Assembly (NCBI RefSeq): GCF_006538365.1
Contig: NZ_BJKN01000002.1
Coordinates: forward strand, 1,130,411 to 1,194,410
From: Moorella sp. E308F
Lineage (GTDB): Bacteria > Bacillota > DSM-521 > Neomoorellales > Neomoorellaceae
Reading direction: 5' to 3'
DNA: 64,000 nt
Part shown: one piece after another, positions 53,885 through 61,297 of the stretch
Layout of the letters: every line of letters begins with the position of its first letter
How positions within the stretch are numbered: position 1 is the first letter of the stretch
Translations under genes and position numbers: made by a program
Notes under the pieces: model-generated
Told to the model about the DNA's origin: nothing
The model's database searches: none
Seen by the model: the letters and a program-made list of their open reading frames with translations, nothing else

Positions 53885-55903
53885 TTACGCGGGTATCCAG
53901 AAGTATTCCTTTTCCATACCTTCTACTGTTGCCCTCTTGAATAAGACATTTCCCTCACCGTACAATCCATTTAAAAGCAATTCCATCAGCCGATCTTCGG
54001 GAACAAATGCATATGCATTGCCAGGGAACTTATCTTTTATCTCTTTAATAATGAAGAAAAGCTGTCCTTTGTAGATACCTTTTTTACCTTTGAGTTTTTC
54101 CGCCTTAACATATTTGATATTGTATCGCTGGGGATTATCAAGCCTTTCCTTTAGTTCGTCTTTCATTTTTTTGAAATCTGCATCCAGTTCTTCCGCCAAT
54201 ATCCCTGCTTTGGTGATAATACCACCTTCACTGGCATCTGGCTTGACATAGGCCCTGTATAATTCTTCAAAATCCCTTACCCGCACTGGTAGAACAAAAG
54301 GTTGGTTAGGAGCACTCCACATATAACAGTTACCTCGTATAGGCTCGGCTACCAAATGTGCCAGGATGTCATCGGAAAAATGGGAGTTGTACTTTCCTAA
54401 CGTGCCCGCATCTCCTTCAGAAAGCAGGTGAAAGCTGAACCAGTTGTCGGCCTGGCTTAGTATCTCAGGGGCAATTGAGCCAGGTTGCTGGGTAATGAGT
54501 ATTGCTCCTAAATCGTATTTGCGGCCCTCCTTAACCCACTCGACAAAGGGGCTGCTCTCATCAAGATATTTCCCCAGCACACTCTGGGCTTCTTCAATGA
54601 TAGCTATGGTTGGGATTATGGGATTTCCACCTGTAAAGTTTTCCTGATTATGCGAAAAGATATCTCCTAGAATTAATCCCGTAAGCATCTTGCCCACTGC
54701 TGAGCTTAAGAGACTGATATCAACAACAACTATCATTCCTTCCTTCAGGCCTTTCTTTATGCCTTCCAGAAGCTTGCTGTTGGGATCGTGCAAGGTGCGT
54801 ACCACGTTATACATATTACTGCGGGCAGCTGCTACTTCCGCTATATTGCTTGCACCCGAGGAATCATACCCTAAAATCCCTGCTATTTCATTGTCAGGAG
54901 CCTTCAATCCACTTTTATATATTAAATCAACCATTCTCGCCCATTCTATTTCATTCAAACCTTTCAGTTTGAGAACATTCTGGTTTTCCTGTTTTTCTGA
55001 GGGTAGGGCTATTCCAAGCACATCACGGGGTTTCAGCTGTCTAATATCAAGCTTTATTCCCCCTACCTTCCAGCTACCATAATAAGAATTCGGGGGCTTC
55101 CTGCTGGTATATACGATTATCTTATCTTTAAGGTGGGGGACATCGCAAAGACCCGGTCTGCCGTCTACAGTGTCCGGCCAAAAATATTCACCGTCAGCAT
55201 CAAATATCAAAGTTCCTACTTTTAACCCGGCTTTGGTCATGGGTTCTTCCTTGTAAAGCTCAGAAATTAAGTATTTTATCAGGTTGGACTTGCCATAGCC
55301 CGCCCGCGCAAATACCACCGTCCGCCTAGAAACAAGATTTCGGACATTGAATGTTACCGGAAGCTTCGGGTCGAGAGACCTGAACGCTGGATCCTTGTGA
55401 GTTTTTCCGGCCCCGCAGTAGACAAATTCTCCCAAAACATAGTCGCCAAGTTCTGTTTTTCCGCCACTCAGCTGGCATATTCTCCTCAATACTGATTCGC
55501 TGGGGTACGCTACCTTGGCTCCAAGGTGCGGAAGTCTACGCATGGACGGTACATATATTATGTTGTTATTTTCAATCCTTACTGCTCCCAGGAGCTTCAA
55601 CTGCACGCGGTACTTCAAGCGATGTACCATAAGGTCTTCGGGTATACTGTGCCCTCTCTGCTGGAGGGTATTGAAATAGTCCTCACCCTGCGGGGACACC
55701 AGGATTCCAGTAGGTACCAGGCGGGTAATCCTTCCTAAAGCCGCTTCCTCTTCCGTAGCCAGCTCTATAAGGACAAACTGGCCCAGTTGCGGGCGGTCAA
55801 GCATGCTGGCATCGTAAGGAGCCACTATCTCTGCATTGAACTCCATCCCTTTCTCGGTGAACCCCTTGAACGTCCCCATTATCTGCGAGCTGGCGAATAA
55901 CAC
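53885..55903 (-). CDS. HerA-like DNA-translocating ATPase of the DruA-NurA-HerA operon
   Basis: A 672-aa FtsK/HerA-type ATPase. Residues 1-150 include a HAS-barrel. The Walker A is FARAGYGKSNLIKYL, Walker B is IPTIAIIEEAQSVLG with the two acidic residues, and ILITQQPGSIAPEILSQ is the sensor segment typical of HerA. HerA hexamers pump DNA to the NurA nuclease. The GTG at 55903 is chosen because GGAGG lies 7 nt before it; it begins 2 nt past the NurA-like stop. Last gene of a three-gene operon with NurA-like and DruA-like genes. Confidence 0.88.
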   Translation of the reverse strand: MLFASSQIMGTFKGFTEKGMEFNAEIVAPYDASMLDRPQLGQFVLIELATEEEAALGRITRLVPTGILVSPQGEDYFNTLQQRGHSIPEDLMVHRLKYRVQLKLLGAVRIENNNIIYVPSMRRLPHLGAKVAYPSESVLRRICQLSGGKTELGDYVLGEFVYCGAGKTHKDPAFRSLDPKLPVTFNVRNLVSRRTVVFARAGYGKSNLIKYLISELYKEEPMTKAGLKVGTLIFDADGEYFWPDTVDGRPGLCDVPHLKDKIIVYTSRKPPNSYYGSWKVGGIKLDIRQLKPRDVLGIALPSEKQENQNVLKLKGLNEIEWARMVDLIYKSGLKAPDNEIAGILGYDSSGASNIAEVAAARSNMYNVVRTLHDPNSKLLEGIKKGLKEGMIVVVDISLLSSAVGKMLTGLILGDIFSHNQENFTGGNPIIPTIAIIEEAQSVLGKYLDESSPFVEWVKEGRKYDLGAILITQQPGSIAPEILSQADNWFSFHLLSEGDAGTLGKYNSHFSDDILAHLVAEPIRGNCYMWSAPNQPFVLPVRVRDFEELYRAYVKPDASEGGIITKAGILAEELDADFKKMKDELKERLDNPQRYNIKYVKAEKLKGKKGIYKGQLFFIIKEIKDKFPGNAYAFVPEDRLMELLLNGLYGEGNVLFKRATVEGMEKEYFWIPA

Positions 55904-55905
55904 TA

Positions 55906-57063
55906 TCATCCCTCCATATACCGCCACTTTTTGAGATCCTGGCTTAAATACCTGAAGCGGAGGAGCCTGTTATACTCGTCCGCATTCAAATTCTGGGTTA
56001 GTCCCTTGAAAACCATATCCTGAAGAATCTCTATTTCTATGTGACCAATCCTTGACCTATCATGGGCCTTCTGAATGCACATTGGGTAATCGGGAATAGG
56101 AAACCCGTACTGAGCATCGTATATTAATTGTCCCAGGATTTTAGGAGCCTGGTCACGCTGCCAGTCCGCTATATCGACAGGCCAAACTGGGTCCCCGGGT
56201 TTATCACCGAACTTTACCAAGTGCAGGCATCCCATGCTCTGGAATCGCGCGCGTTCCTCTTCAGTCTCAGCCGTATCGTAATTCAACAGCCAGGTCCTGT
56301 CGTAGTTGTAACAATCCCTTTCGATGTCCAGGGGAACTTCAACATAACAGGGGTATTTCCTGTGAAATACCCCTTCGAGTTCCAATGCTACCGCCAGCTT
56401 GCTCAAGACTGCGCTCTGCTTGGCTACCCCGACTAAGGAGACAGTCACGTTCCGTCTGGCGTGAACTTCTATCCCGGCTTTTATCTTTTCCCTTATCTTG
56501 GGAAAGATGTCTCGCCTGAAGGTCTTGGTCCGCAGCAGGCCATCCCTGACAAGTATCGTGTCCCCGCCCCACTGAAGGTGCGGGTTGCAGACCATTTCAT
56601 AGAGCACTGCCCACTCGACTATGTCACGGTAGGCTCGCAGGGCACTGGTGCTGTTCCCCCCTTGCCCCATGTTTTTAAGCAGGTATGAGAGCTCGCCTAA
56701 TTTCAATCCCAGATCAGAGCAGAGCCTCCTTAATGGCTCAATGCACTGCGGCCCTGGCTGAATTCTTTTTTCCAGCTCGTCCAGGGTCGAACTGCTAGCT
56801 ACCACATCAAGCACATACTCCTTTCCGCGCGAATCCACAACCCTTACAAGCTCGATCAATGCCGGGTCAAACATGATGCGGTTGTCTCCACCGTCTGCCG
56901 AGACGAAAGATACCGCGTTCACCGAATATGCCTTGAGCGGGCGCACGTTGTCTTTTAGCCGCCTAGCGTATTCCCTAAATTTCTCCAAAAGGTGACTGTC
57001 GGCCTGGTAAGCCTCGATTATCTTTTTCTGCAGGGCTTCCATGTCCAGGTTCGCTATTGTCAT
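55906..57063 (-). CDS. NurA-like nuclease of the DruA-NurA-HerA operon
   Basis: A 385-aa protein with the NurA layout: FVSADGGDNRIMFDP (first catalytic Asp), then DTILVRDGLLRTK (second acidic motif) and SLVGVAKQSAVLSKLA (the VGxxK segment). NurA is a Mn-dependent exonuclease that works with HerA in archaea and in bacterial defence systems. The start ATG overlaps the stop of the DruA-like gene by 4 nt, and AGGAG lies 10 nt upstream. It is upstream of HerA, the order expected for an interacting pair. Confidence 0.83.
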   Translation of the reverse strand: MTIANLDMEALQKKIIEAYQADSHLLEKFREYARRLKDNVRPLKAYSVNAVSFVSADGGDNRIMFDPALIELVRVVDSRGKEYVLDVVASSSTLDELEKRIQPGPQCIEPLRRLCSDLGLKLGELSYLLKNMGQGGNSTSALRAYRDIVEWAVLYEMVCNPHLQWGGDTILVRDGLLRTKTFRRDIFPKIREKIKAGIEVHARRNVTVSLVGVAKQSAVLSKLAVALELEGVFHRKYPCYVEVPLDIERDCYNYDRTWLLNYDTAETEEERARFQSMGCLHLVKFGDKPGDPVWPVDIADWQRDQAPKILGQLIYDAQYGFPIPDYPMCIQKAHDRSRIGHIEIEILQDMVFKGLTQNLNADEYNRLLRFRYLSQDLKKWRYMEG

Positions 57064-58241
57064 ACGCCCAACGCTCCTTTAAGAGACTGGTACTCTGCTC
57101 CCAGGAGGCTTAAAAATTGTTCCCGGTTCCACATAAGGTATTCAGGTTTTCTCTTGGACCTGGGGACGAGCCATCTATCCCTTGCAAGCTCGCCAACTTC
57201 TGTAGTTGACAGCAGGGTATCATACCGGGGAGAACTATATTTCCCTGACAGGAAATCATAGGCATTGTCCGCCACCCTGCAGGCGAATATCTGCCTCTTG
57301 ACACCATGTTTGAGGATATCACTATTAAACCCTATTTTCTCAATACACCTGCGGATAACACGGAACCTCCAGTTTGGCCCTTTCCCGAACGAATAACTCT
57401 TCACGTAGTCATCCCCAGTGCTTTCCAGATACTTACACATCAAATCGAATATGCTATCTGGAATGTGAAAATGGCCCCATCCTTCGGTGTACCCGATAGG
57501 TTCGAAGTATACTTGATTATTAAGTTTTAGCCTATTATAGATCGATGACCTGCCGAGTGCTGAAGTGGTCGTGACCAGTACTAACTGAGCATTTTTGTTC
57601 TGCTTTGAAATAATCCCTGAGCGCTCACTGTAACGGCGCGAGAAAATCTCTACTACTTCTCGCGTTCTTACTAGGCAGGCAACTAATTTACCGCCAAGTA
57701 TGTAACTGTAAGGCGGGACGGCTCCTAGCACATAGGCATCCATCACGTTGACTAGGCGCTCTTTTCTATCCTGAGCGGTCCAGCCAATCAGGTTATCTCT
57801 CGCTTTAAGGTTAAATACTGGGTCACCCAAAGCAATAATCCCCATGAGCTTCCCGTTGTGCTCATCCCATACTAGAAAGCGCATCCTGCGCCCGTAGCCA
57901 TTTGAAACCGGGACGCTCCACGAAAGGGTAGCTAATTTGAAAAGATCCCTTCGCCACCCTTCTCCCTCGACCAGTTCTAGGCTAGGCGATATCTTTTCCG
58001 GTTCGACCTTGCGCCCGTCAGCAAAATATTTAGACAACCTAACCCATGCCCTAGCAACAAAATCGCTCTGTTTTTTTAATACTTCCTCTCTCTGCGCATA
58101 GTGCAAACCCCGCAGGGCTTCCTTGCTCTGTCCTGGCGGGATCAGGTTCCCATTCTTATCTGTGGAAAAACCCAGTTTTTGTAAGTGAGAATGGAGTTCG
58201 GAAAGAATACGAAATTCCAACAAAGAAACCGTCCTGGCCAT
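57060..58241 (-). CDS. DUF4338 (Druantia DruA-like) protein
   Basis: A 393-aa protein of the DUF4338 family, of which DruA of the Druantia antiphage system is the best-known member. Family-like segments: IALGDPVFNLKARDNLIGW, NVMDAYVLGAVPPYSYILGG and KLVACLVRTREV. The middle part VTTTSALGRSSIYNRLKL is also typical. No other Druantia gene (the large helicase DruE) is present; its partners here are NurA- and HerA-like. GGTGAGGTAGGA precedes the ATG. First gene of the operon. Confidence 0.87.
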   Translation of the reverse strand: MARTVSLLEFRILSELHSHLQKLGFSTDKNGNLIPPGQSKEALRGLHYAQREEVLKKQSDFVARAWVRLSKYFADGRKVEPEKISPSLELVEGEGWRRDLFKLATLSWSVPVSNGYGRRMRFLVWDEHNGKLMGIIALGDPVFNLKARDNLIGWTAQDRKERLVNVMDAYVLGAVPPYSYILGGKLVACLVRTREVVEIFSRRYSERSGIISKQNKNAQLVLVTTTSALGRSSIYNRLKLNNQVYFEPIGYTEGWGHFHIPDSIFDLMCKYLESTGDDYVKSYSFGKGPNWRFRVIRRCIEKIGFNSDILKHGVKRQIFACRVADNAYDFLSGKYSSPRYDTLLSTTEVGELARDRWLVPRSKRKPEYLMWNREQFLSLLGAEYQSLKGALGV

Positions 58242-58295
58242 TCCTACCTCACCTTTTCTACTGCTCCCTGCAAGTCCTTTATTGAAAGTGCCGTA

Positions 58296-58487
58296 TTAAT
58301 AATTTCCACCTTGTAGTGCCCTGTTCGCCACCAGATCGAAAGGCATACCGACATCTATGAGATTCTTACAGGACGTGCACCGCAGCGTATAGGGGCAAAC
58401 GTCTTTCAGTTTCGCTCTGAAAGCGTACTCAGTAACTATCTTGTAAACAGACCAGGTCGATAAAGGTTTGCCGTACCTGATACACAA
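58296..58487 (-). pseudogene. Tyrosine integrase remnant
   Basis: A 63-codon fragment resembling the catalytic domain of phage-type integrases. PLSTWSVYKIVTEYAFRA and VCPYTLRCTSCKNLIDVG correspond to the PLS...V...AG and TPHxLRHTF segments, but the essential RHxF reads RCTS and the rest is missing. It lies 54 bp from the DruA-like gene start and marks an old mobile element border. Confidence 0.6.
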
Positions 58488-58562
58488 GGACCCAACTGAA
58501 AACCCAAAAAATCCTTTTCATGAGGACATATTCTCCAGAAAATGATAATTTCCTTTTTGTAA

Positions 58563-58754
58563 GGGATATTTATCCAGGGTGATGACGCTCCCCAAGACTA
58601 CCGCAAGCGGCTACGCACTGCCATCGGTGTCGAGAGGCTCAATCAGGAAATTCGCCGGTGTGTGGGTAGTAATCCGCTTTTTCCCAACGAAGAGTCAGCA
58701 TTCCAGTTGATCGGGGCGCTATACATCGCTATTTCGATATGGCGGCAAACTTAG
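58563..58754 (+). pseudogene. IS256-family transposase, 3' remnant
   Basis: About 60 codons on the plus strand read RKRLRTAIGVERLNQEIRR, NPLFPNEESAFQLIGAL and end IWRQT. The xxIERLNxEIRRR...FPNExSAxRLIGAL block is the C-terminus of IS256/Mutator transposases. No start or catalytic domain is present. Confidence 0.75.
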
Positions 58755-59253
58755 AGTGAAAGGCTATACATTTTCCTTCATTAATCTGCATTATCGCTTT
58801 CCGCCCCTTCAAGGGTTTCGCCTTTTCAGACAGGCAGGTTTCTGATGCCCCGCCGCCTTCTCCTCCGCTTTTTCCCGGCGCTGCGGCTTCTTTTCTGCTG
58901 TCGTCCTCACCTGCTGAGGCTATCTCTTCTCTCAACCGCGCCATATCCATATGCCGCCCCGGGCAATCAGTCGCCGCGCCCGGCACCTCGCTGTGGCCCA
59001 GGACCCGCCCCGGCGGGACGCTGTAGCGCCGGCACAGCTCCCGCACCAGCCCGATAAGTAATTTCCACTGTTCCGGGGTGGGCGGGCGGTCCATGAGGTT
59101 GCCGATGACGGCCACGCCGGCGGACTTGAAGTTCATCCCCGCGTCCCGGCAGTGGGCGCCGGGTATGTCGAGGTCCGCGGCCGCAGGTTTCACCCGGCTG
59201 TAGGAACGCTTCCGGTAAACGGGCTGGCCGTTTGTATCGGTCCCCATCTGCAC
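58729..59253 (-). CDS. N-acetylmuramoyl-L-alanine amidase, N-terminally truncated
   Basis: A 174-aa fragment of an Amidase_2/PGRP-type cell-wall hydrolase. Visible: GAHCRDAGMNFKSAGVAVIG, the MDRPPTPEQWKLLIGLVREL block and GHSEVPGAATDCPGRHMDM with the second zinc His and the Cys. The N-terminal His ligand should be about 50 residues upstream; the frame is open only to about 59350 and no start or such motif is seen. The C-terminal 60 residues are an unrelated Ser/Gly/Lys-rich tail. It overlaps the convergent IS256 remnant. Probably not functional. Confidence 0.6.
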   Translation of the reverse strand: MQMGTDTNGQPVYRKRSYSRVKPAAADLDIPGAHCRDAGMNFKSAGVAVIGNLMDRPPTPEQWKLLIGLVRELCRRYSVPPGRVLGHSEVPGAATDCPGRHMDMARLREEIASAGEDDSRKEAAAPGKSGGEGGGASETCLSEKAKPLKGRKAIMQINEGKCIAFHSKFAAISK

Positions 59254-59332
59254 CTGGATGCGGAAGGACGTGGCCAGGGGCGTGCTGATAAGGGCCGGAC
59301 CGGCTGAAGGACGGCCCCGCCGAAAAATGTAA

Positions 59333-59367
59333 AAGACCGGCCAGGTTAATCAACCTCAGCCGGTCTT
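59333..59367 (-). terminator. Hairpin terminator upstream of the amidase fragment
   Basis: AAGACCGGC / GCCGGTCTT outer stem and AGGTT/AACCT inner stem, then TTACATTTTT on the minus strand. Confidence 0.6.
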
Positions 59368-59451
59368 GGGTTCCAGCGTAACCATAAAAAGAGAACATGT
59401 CAAGGGGCGATTATATAATTTTTTGCATGTTTTGCATTTCCGGACCGCCAC

Positions 59452-59561
59452 TTTTCCGTCCCTCGAAGGGGTGAGGGTATTCGTAACCTCGATGACGGGT
59501 TTGATTTTAGCTGGCGTCTGGAAGAGTTTCCGTCCCCCGAAGGGGTGAGGGTGTTCGTAAC
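59452..59561 (-). CRISPR. Two-repeat CRISPR relic
   Basis: Two 36-bp repeats (59526-59561 and 59452-59487), three mismatches apart, flank one 38-bp unique spacer (59488-59525). On the minus strand the repeat begins GTTACGAA, has a CCCCTTCGGGG internal hairpin and ends GGACGGAAAC, features of type I/III repeats. The second copy is degenerate at its last base, as terminal repeats often are. No cas gene is nearby. Confidence 0.65.
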
Positions 59562-59999
59562 TCCGTGCCCACGAAACCTTGGGGCCCAAAAGCTGATTCG
59601 CTACTTCGCGGGGCTCGGGCAATTTTTGCCTAAAATTTGACCGTTTTTTGCCTGCGCACCGCAAAAACATCGGCACAAAATTTTCTTGCCGGATGTGTCA
59701 GTCTTGCAGCCCATCATTTACCTTTTTGTCCAGTCTATTCTACAAAAACCTGCAAATATCCTGCCTGCATTATAATAAAAATTTTATTTTAATTAAGCTG
59801 AAAGTAGGCCCGCCGCCGGTAGTATCTATCCTCTATCAAACTGTTGCAATTATTTCTTCCGGCACTGTCATCTTTAAAAATTCCACTCCTTTACAACCTC
59901 TGCCCACCAGCGGTGCTAGCGTTTCGTGTAATTTTGGATACACGAGATTTTGGCCCAACTACCCGATACTCCTCTCTTTAGCTACTCGATACTATACAA
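59562..59999. other. Non-coding stretch between CRISPR relic and tRNA-Leu terminator
   Basis: About 440 bp without a credible gene; frames are short and lack ribosome sites. AT-rich around 59760-59800. The part next to the repeats (59562-59660) could be a former CRISPR leader. Confidence 0.35.
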
Positions 60000-60043
60000 T
60001 AAAAAACGGTTTATAGGCCGATTTGTTAAGCCCATAAACCGTT
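60000..60043 (-). terminator. Terminator of tRNA-Leu
   Basis: AACGGTTTATAGGC / GCCCATAAACCGTT arms (one mismatch) followed by TTTT on the minus strand, 12 nt past the tRNA. Confidence 0.85.
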
Positions 60044-60054
60044 GATTCTCAAGG

Positions 60055-60144
60055 TGGTGCGAGAGGCGGGACTTGAACCCGCACGGACCTAAAGGGTCCA
60101 CGAGATTTTAAGTCTCGGGCGTCTGCCGGTTCCGCCACTCTCGC
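60055..60144 (-). tRNA. tRNA-Leu (TAA)
   Basis: A 90-nt class II tRNA with encoded CCA. Acceptor GCGAGAG, anticodon loop CTTAAAA with anticodon TAA at 60108-60110, a long variable arm (TGGACCC...GGTCC) and T-loop GGTTCAAGTCC. Confidence 0.95.
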
Positions 60145-60155
60145 AAGCATAGAAT

Positions 60156-60185
60156 ATTATAGCATATAACGATGGGAATATTCAA
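60156..60185 (-). promoter_or_regulatory. Promoter of tRNA-Leu
   Basis: -35 TTGAAT (60180-60185) and -10 TATAAT (60156-60161) with 18-nt spacing, just upstream of the tRNA. Confidence 0.7.
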
Positions 60186-60284
60186 TACTGAGTTTTAAAC
60201 TTCCTCGCCACCCACCGGATGCACTGCGGTATTTTTTTGTCGCCACGGAGTAGATGTCGCCAGTATCTCCCGGTGAAAACCGGA

Positions 60285-60707
60285 TTATTTCACATAAAAT
60301 ATTCCCCCCGCTGTTGCTATCGTTTGGCCGGCAGAAGTCAATCTTGCCTCTGTTACTACTATCCGCTCGCCGTTGTGGATTATCATTCCCCGGCACTCCA
60401 CCACCTGACCGGCTTCAATCGGCTTTAAATAACCAACCTGGAGGTTCAAGGTTACAGCCTCCTTACCGGTAGAGCGCACGGCAATTCCCATGGCCCGGTC
60501 GGCCAGAGCGGCATAAACGCCACCGTGGAGGGTGTGCCAGGAGTTGAGATGTTTAGGAAGCACTTTCAGGCGCACCAAGCTGCGCCCCGGCCCTACTTCG
60601 ACTACTTCTATTCCCAGTAACTTGGCAAAGGGATTGTCCGGTTGAACGATGGCCTGCCATTTTTCTGCATCAATTTCGCCCGCCGGCCAAGCAAAATCCC
60701 CTCCCAT
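60285..60707 (-). CDS. PaaI-type hotdog-fold thioesterase
   Basis: A 140-aa single-domain thioesterase. The motif HTLHGGVYAALADRAMGIAV is the PaaI HGGxxxxLxD signature, containing the catalytic Asp. It should hydrolyse an acyl-CoA of unknown chain or aryl type. The ATG at 60707 follows GAAGGGGTGG; an in-frame ATG 18 codons earlier lacks a ribosome site. Stands alone between two tRNA loci. Confidence 0.9.
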   Translation of the reverse strand: MGGDFAWPAGEIDAEKWQAIVQPDNPFAKLLGIEVVEVGPGRSLVRLKVLPKHLNSWHTLHGGVYAALADRAMGIAVRSTGKEAVTLNLQVGYLKPIEAGQVVECRGMIIHNGERIVVTEARLTSAGQTIATAGGIFYVK

Positions 60708-60801
60708 AATGCCACCCCTTCTGATATAATTAATCGCAAACGTTTTGCCCCAAAAAATCACTATGCCTTCCTATGCTATAAAGGATAGAGGTGGGATTAA
60801 T

Positions 60802-60956
60802 GTGGCAATTTTACAAGAACGCATCAACCAGTTGCAGGTGGAAATTGCCGATTTGAAGCGTTGTTTCCCTGCCCACTCCTTAAAGCATGCTGTGTTCCAC
60901 AGCTGGAAAAGTTACTCCAGCAACAAAAGGAGGAACAATTACATCCTAACAGTTAA
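60802..60956 (+). pseudogene. Small conserved coiled-coil protein, frameshifted
   Basis: GTG at 60802 after GAGGTGGG encodes MAILQERINQLQVEIADLKR then CFPAHSLKHAV. A different frame from about 60895 continues PQLEKLLQQQKEEQLHPNS to TAA at 60956. Together they look like one small protein of the type LxxxIxxLxxEIAxLKxxxPAHSxxxxxxxELExLxxx seen in Firmicutes. Read without a shift, the first frame ends at 60963 with an unlikely tail. Confidence 0.4.
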
Positions 60957-61028
60957 CTGCTGATATGTCAACTTTTGGGAAGTAAGATGCTTCATACAAA
61001 CGTAAATTGCAAGCAGCGCCTTAACAAT

Positions 61029-61065
61029 ACAAAAAGACCATTTTGCCGTTGTGCAAAATGGTCTT
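61029..61065 (-). terminator. Terminator of the tRNA-Gly/tRNA-Cys transcript
   Basis: AAGACCATTTTGC / GCAAAATGGTCTT arms with a 6-nt loop followed by TTTTTG on the minus strand, 14 nt past tRNA-Cys. Confidence 0.9.
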
Positions 61066-61078
61066 CTAGTAACCAACC

Positions 61079-61154
61079 TGGAGGCGCGGGCCGGATTTGA
61101 ACCGGCGAATAGCGGTTTTGCAGACCGCGGCGTTAGCCACTTCGCCACCGCGCC
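61079..61154 (-). tRNA. tRNA-Cys (GCA)
   Basis: A 76-nt cloverleaf with encoded CCA. Acceptor GGCGCGG, anticodon loop CTGCAAA with GCA at 61119-61121, T-loop GGTTCAAATCC. It follows tRNA-Gly by 12 nt on the same transcript. Confidence 0.95.
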
Positions 61155-61166
61155 ACGGTAAAAAAA

Positions 61167-61241
61167 TGGAGCGGAAAACGGGATTTGAACCCGCGACCCT
61201 CGCCTTGGCAAGGCGATGCTCTACCGCTGAGCTATTTCCGC
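61167..61241 (-). tRNA. tRNA-Gly (GCC)
   Basis: A 75-nt cloverleaf with encoded CCA. Acceptor GCGGAAA, D-arm AGCTCAGCGGTAGAGC, anticodon loop TTGCCAA with GCC at 61207-61209, T-loop GGTTCAAATCC. Confidence 0.95.
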
Positions 61242-61259
61242 TCGCTCACTGCATGTTAG

Positions 61260-61288
61260 ATTATAGCACGGGCACAAAGTCCTGTCAA
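61260..61288 (-). promoter_or_regulatory. Consensus promoter of tRNA-Gly/tRNA-Cys
   Basis: -35 TTGACA (61283-61288), 17 nt, -10 TATAAT (61260-61265). The ISL3 target duplication begins at the very next base upstream of the -35 box. Confidence 0.9.
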
Positions 61289-61297
61289 GCATTTGCA

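Noticed and set aside
57060-58241. A complete Druantia system
   Set aside because: Only the DruA-like family is present; the large DruE helicase and other Dru proteins are absent, and the partners are NurA- and HerA-like.
58967-59398. 143-codon minus-strand frame overlapping the amidase fragment
   Set aside because: Low-complexity Pro/Gly/Arg sequence in an alternative frame of the amidase remnant and the terminator hairpin.
59356-59676. 106-codon minus-strand frame across the CRISPR relic
   Set aside because: It translates both repeats and the spacer, has no ribosome site and no family likeness.
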